From positions 1 through 6,965 of the forward strand of contig JAJYJL010000430.1 in NCBI GenBank assembly GCA_021789565.1: 6,965 nt of DNA. The letters run 5' to 3'. The position numbers and the translations under genes were made by a program. Positions 4,717-6,965 of the stretch are shown one piece after another. This DNA comes from Acidobacteriota bacterium (GTDB taxonomy: Bacteria; Acidobacteriota; Terriglobia; UBA7540). A model generated the notes under the pieces. The model was not told the origin of the DNA. It searched no databases and saw only the letters and a list, made by a program, of their open reading frames with translations. Position 1 is the stretch's first letter; each line of letters starts with the position of its first letter.

Positions 4717-6965
4717 TTACAATCCAAAAGCGATGATCGTTGACCCCGAGGCCACGGCGACGTACTGCCTGCCGTTCGCCGTATAGGTCATGGGCGAGGC
4801 ATGCCATGGCTGGCTCATCTGAAAATGCCAGAGTGTTTTGCCGGTCCTGGCATCGGCCGCAGCGAAGGCGCCTCCATCGTCGCAGAAGAAGATTAGACCA
4901 CCGGCTGTGGCCAGCAGACCTCCCCACGTAGTGCCTGGCCCGATCTGAGGGTCTTCCCAAACGATGCGGCCGGTTTGAATATCAATCGCCCGCAGATACT
5001 TCTTTCCGGGTTCGCCTGGGATCTGGTGTGCCATCTGGTCGCGAAAAGGTTTCCCCTTTTCCCACACGGAGGACCCTTTGAAGTAAATCGTGCACTTTTC
5101 GAGAGCCTGGACATAGAAAAGCCCCGTGACCGGGCTCCAGGCTGGGGACATCCAGTTTGTCGCGCCCTCGGGCGCCGGGCAAATCCTGGTTCCTTTCAGG
5201 GTGGGTTCCGAGTCCGGCAGCACCTCCGGGCGTCCATTGCGCGCGATGCCGCGGGCCCACGTCAGCTTGTGGACGAACGGCGTGCCCATCAGGAACTGGC
5301 CTGTGGCACGGTCAAGAACATAAAAGAATCCGTTGCGGTTTGCTTGCAGCAGCAAATGCCGTTTTCGGCCGTGGAAGACCGCGTCCACAAGCAGTGGCGT
5401 TTCCTGCGCGTCCCAGTCGTGGACGTCGTGGGGCGAGAATTGAAAATACCATTGCAGCTTGCCGCTTTCGGGTTTAAGCGCAACCACCGAATTTGAGTAG
5501 AGATTGTCGCCTTTGCGCTCATCGCCATTGAAGTCCGGGCAGGGATTCCCAGTCGTCCAATAGAGGAGATCGTTTTCGGGATCATAGGTCCCGGTCATCC
5601 AGGTGGCGACGCCGCCGTGGGCCAGTGCCCGGCCAGCCCACGTGGTTGCGGCAGGGTCCCCGGGAGCGGGCATTGTATAGAAGCGCCAGGCCTCCTTTCC
5701 GGTTGAGGCCTGATAGGCAACGACGTAACCGCGCGCGCCAAGGTCCCCGAATCCTACGCCTGTGATCACAAGGTTTCCCACCACTAGCGGGGCAGCGGAG
5801 ATCCGGTATTCCTCCCGGTAGTCGGCCACCTTTACGTCCCACACCAGCCCTCCAGTCACCCAATTCAAGGCGAGCAGGTGCGCGTCCGGAGTTGCCATAA
5901 AGATTTTGTCGCCCAGAACGGCCACGCCCCGGTTGGCGGCCACGACCTCACCGCCTTCACCTCCACTGAAGGCGCGACGGTAATGCCAGACTTCGCGCCC
6001 GCTGGCGGCGTCGAGCGCGTAAGCTTCGTTCGAGTTCGTCACAATCATCAGGCCGCCAATCACCACGGGAGTTGTTTCCAGGTCTCTCGCGCCCCGCACT
6101 CGGAAGGTCCAGCGGGCGGCGAGTTGACTGACATTTCCCTCGTTGATCTGATCCAGAGGACTATAGCGATTGCCTTCCGGCTGGCCGTTGTAGGTAGGCC
6201 AGTCGCCAATGCCCGGCGTCGCGCCTTTCAGCGATGTTTCGGGCGGGGCCGCCGGCGTTGATGGGGAGCTTAAGTATGCCAGGAGGTTCTGGAGGTTAGT
6301 ACTGGCGAGGCGCACGGGAGGCATCAGTGGTTTCTGCTGCCTATCAATTTGAACAATGTCACTCTGTTTGAGGAAGTGGAAATTCCCCTCAAAATCCTGT
6401 AGTTGGAGGTCATAATTGCTTTCGTTTCTCGCGAATCCGCGCAATACCCTGCCATCCTTCAGCTTTATGGACAAAATTTGGTAGCCCGGCGTCCCACCTG
6501 GGTCGCTTAATGCTTTTTCGATTCTGGTGATTGTCAGCTTTCTGCCCAGCGTGGTGAGGTCTGGTCCTTTCACGCCGCCGCGCCCGTAGATCATGTGGCA
6601 GCCGCCACAGCCTCCTTTGCCCCAGTAGTAAGCTTTTCCGGCGGAAGCGTCGCCGATGTTTCCACTCCCCGCTGCCGGAGCATTGAGCGAATAGACGTAG
6701 CTGACCAGAGCCGACTCTTCCTTTGGAGGAAGATGAAACGCAGGCATGCCGCCGGGTCTTCCGGAGCGAAGAATCTGGAGAATTTGTTTCTTTGAACGCG
6801 GGGTTCCGAGCAAACTCGGCCCACGCTCGCCACCTCGGGCGTCTCCGCCGTGACAGATTGCGCAGTTGGCTTCAAAGCGGATGCGTCCTGCCGATGGAAT
6901 CGATTGCGAGGACGCAACCTTCACGGCGAGGGACACTGCGGCAAACAAGCAAAGCAGTGTAGATC
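4717..6965 (-). CDS. PQQ-dependent alcohol/sugar dehydrogenase with two N-terminal c-type heme domains, 5' end beyond the window edge
   Basis: The frame is open past base 6965. The first internal start is a TTG at 6948, but the hydrophobic leader continues upstream of it (STLLCLFAAVSLAV), so the real start lies outside. Residues are numbered from 6948 (743 to the TAA). A cytochrome c domain holds heme motif CAICH (29-33) with probable axial M68 (GGMPAF). A second domain holds CGGCH (114-118) and a GPDLTTLGRKLT...DGRVLRGF pattern typical of the Pirellula/Verrucomicrobium-type heme domain, with likely axial M209 (PLMPP). From about 247 follows a PQQ eight-bladed propeller with repeated TGxxxW-type motifs near 317, 366, 417, 496, 660 and 702. 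PQQ/metal-site residues are D402, N468 (TTGNP) and D511-W-D513. C590 and C619 have the spacing of a methanol dehydrogenase disulfide. The enzyme should oxidise an alcohol or sugar in the periplasm and pass electrons through its hemes. The vicinal Cys pair of classical enzymes is absent. The substrate is unknown. Confidence 0.92.
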   Translation of the reverse strand, partial: STLLCLFAAVSLAVKVASSQSIPSAGRIRFEANCAICHGGDARGGERGPSLLGTPRSKKQILQILRSGRPGGMPAFHLPPKEESALVSYVYSLNAPAAGSGNIGDASAGKAYYWGKGGCGGCHMIYGRGGVKGPDLTTLGRKLTITRIEKALSDPGGTPGYQILSIKLKDGRVLRGFARNESNYDLQLQDFEGNFHFLKQSDIVQIDRQQKPLMPPVRLASTNLQNLLAYLSSPSTPAAPPETSLKGATPGIGDWPTYNGQPEGNRYSPLDQINEGNVSQLAARWTFRVRGARDLETTPVVIGGLMIVTNSNEAYALDAASGREVWHYRRAFSGGEGGEVVAANRGVAVLGDKIFMATPDAHLLALNWVTGGLVWDVKVADYREEYRISAAPLVVGNLVITGVGFGDLGARGYVVAYQASTGKEAWRFYTMPAPGDPAATTWAGRALAHGGVATWMTGTYDPENDLLYWTTGNPCPDFNGDERKGDNLYSNSVVALKPESGKLQWYFQFSPHDVHDWDAQETPLLVDAVFHGRKRHLLLQANRNGFFYVLDRATGQFLMGTPFVHKLTWARGIARNGRPEVLPDSEPTLKGTRICPAPEGATNWMSPAWSPVTGLFYVQALEKCTIYFKGSSVWEKGKPFRDQMAHQIPGEPGKKYLRAIDIQTGRIVWEDPQIGPGTTWGGLLATAGGLIFFCDDGGAFAAADARTGKTLWHFQMSQPWHASPMTYTANGRQYVAVASGSTIIAFGL

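Noticed and set aside
4975..5496. Plus-strand open frame of 173 codons opposite the PQQ dehydrogenase
   Set aside because: It is a shadow frame over the conserved propeller; there is no family resemblance and no supporting start signals.
1..6965. tRNA, rRNA, CRISPR array, insertion sequence or phage features
   Set aside because: No clover-leaf arms, spaced direct repeats, transposase frames or terminal inverted repeats were seen; coding genes fill nearly the whole window.

Overview
The window looks like chromosomal DNA of a moderately GC-rich, Gram-negative-type soil or sediment bacterium, most likely Acidobacteriota, with Planctomycetota or Verrucomicrobiota as alternatives. Three things suggest this. 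There are twin-arginine-exported sugar enzymes of the Gfo/Idh/MocA and sugar-isomerase TIM-barrel families. There is a PQQ dehydrogenase carrying two c-type heme domains, one resembling the 'Pirellula/Verrucomicrobium type' heme-binding domain. The remaining genes are also of types common in those phyla. This placement is inferred from protein style; no rRNA or marker gene is present.

Layout: two convergent gene groups meet at about 3141-3209. On the + strand are (1) a Gfo/Idh/MocA oxidoreductase cut by the left edge (1-1113), (2) a Tat-exported sugar phosphate isomerase/epimerase-type TIM barrel (1221-2168) and (3) a Tat-exported M55 (DppA-like) D-aminopeptidase (2208-3140). On the - strand are (4) a PQQ-dependent dehydrogenase with two N-terminal heme domains, cut by the right edge (4717-6965), and downstream of it (5) a WbpA-like UDP-N-acetylhexosamine 6-dehydrogenase (3210-4616), which has a plausible promoter of its own in the 100-base gap.

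The + strand trio reads as an extracytoplasmic catabolic set. An NAD(P)-dependent sugar oxidoreductase next to a metal-dependent TIM barrel recalls pathways that oxidise a glycoside at C3 and then cleave or rearrange the 3-keto sugar. The M55 enzyme could trim D-amino-acid peptides such as wall fragments. The PQQ enzyme would oxidise an alcohol or sugar in the periplasm and pass electrons through its own hemes. The UDP-sugar dehydrogenase serves cytoplasmic synthesis of uronic-acid-type sugars for surface polysaccharide and has no evident link to its neighbours.

No RNA gene, mobile element, CRISPR array or large repeat was seen. The genes belong to known families. The points most worth checking are the domain architecture and active-site substitutions of the PQQ enzyme, and the pairing of an exported D-aminopeptidase with exported sugar enzymes.
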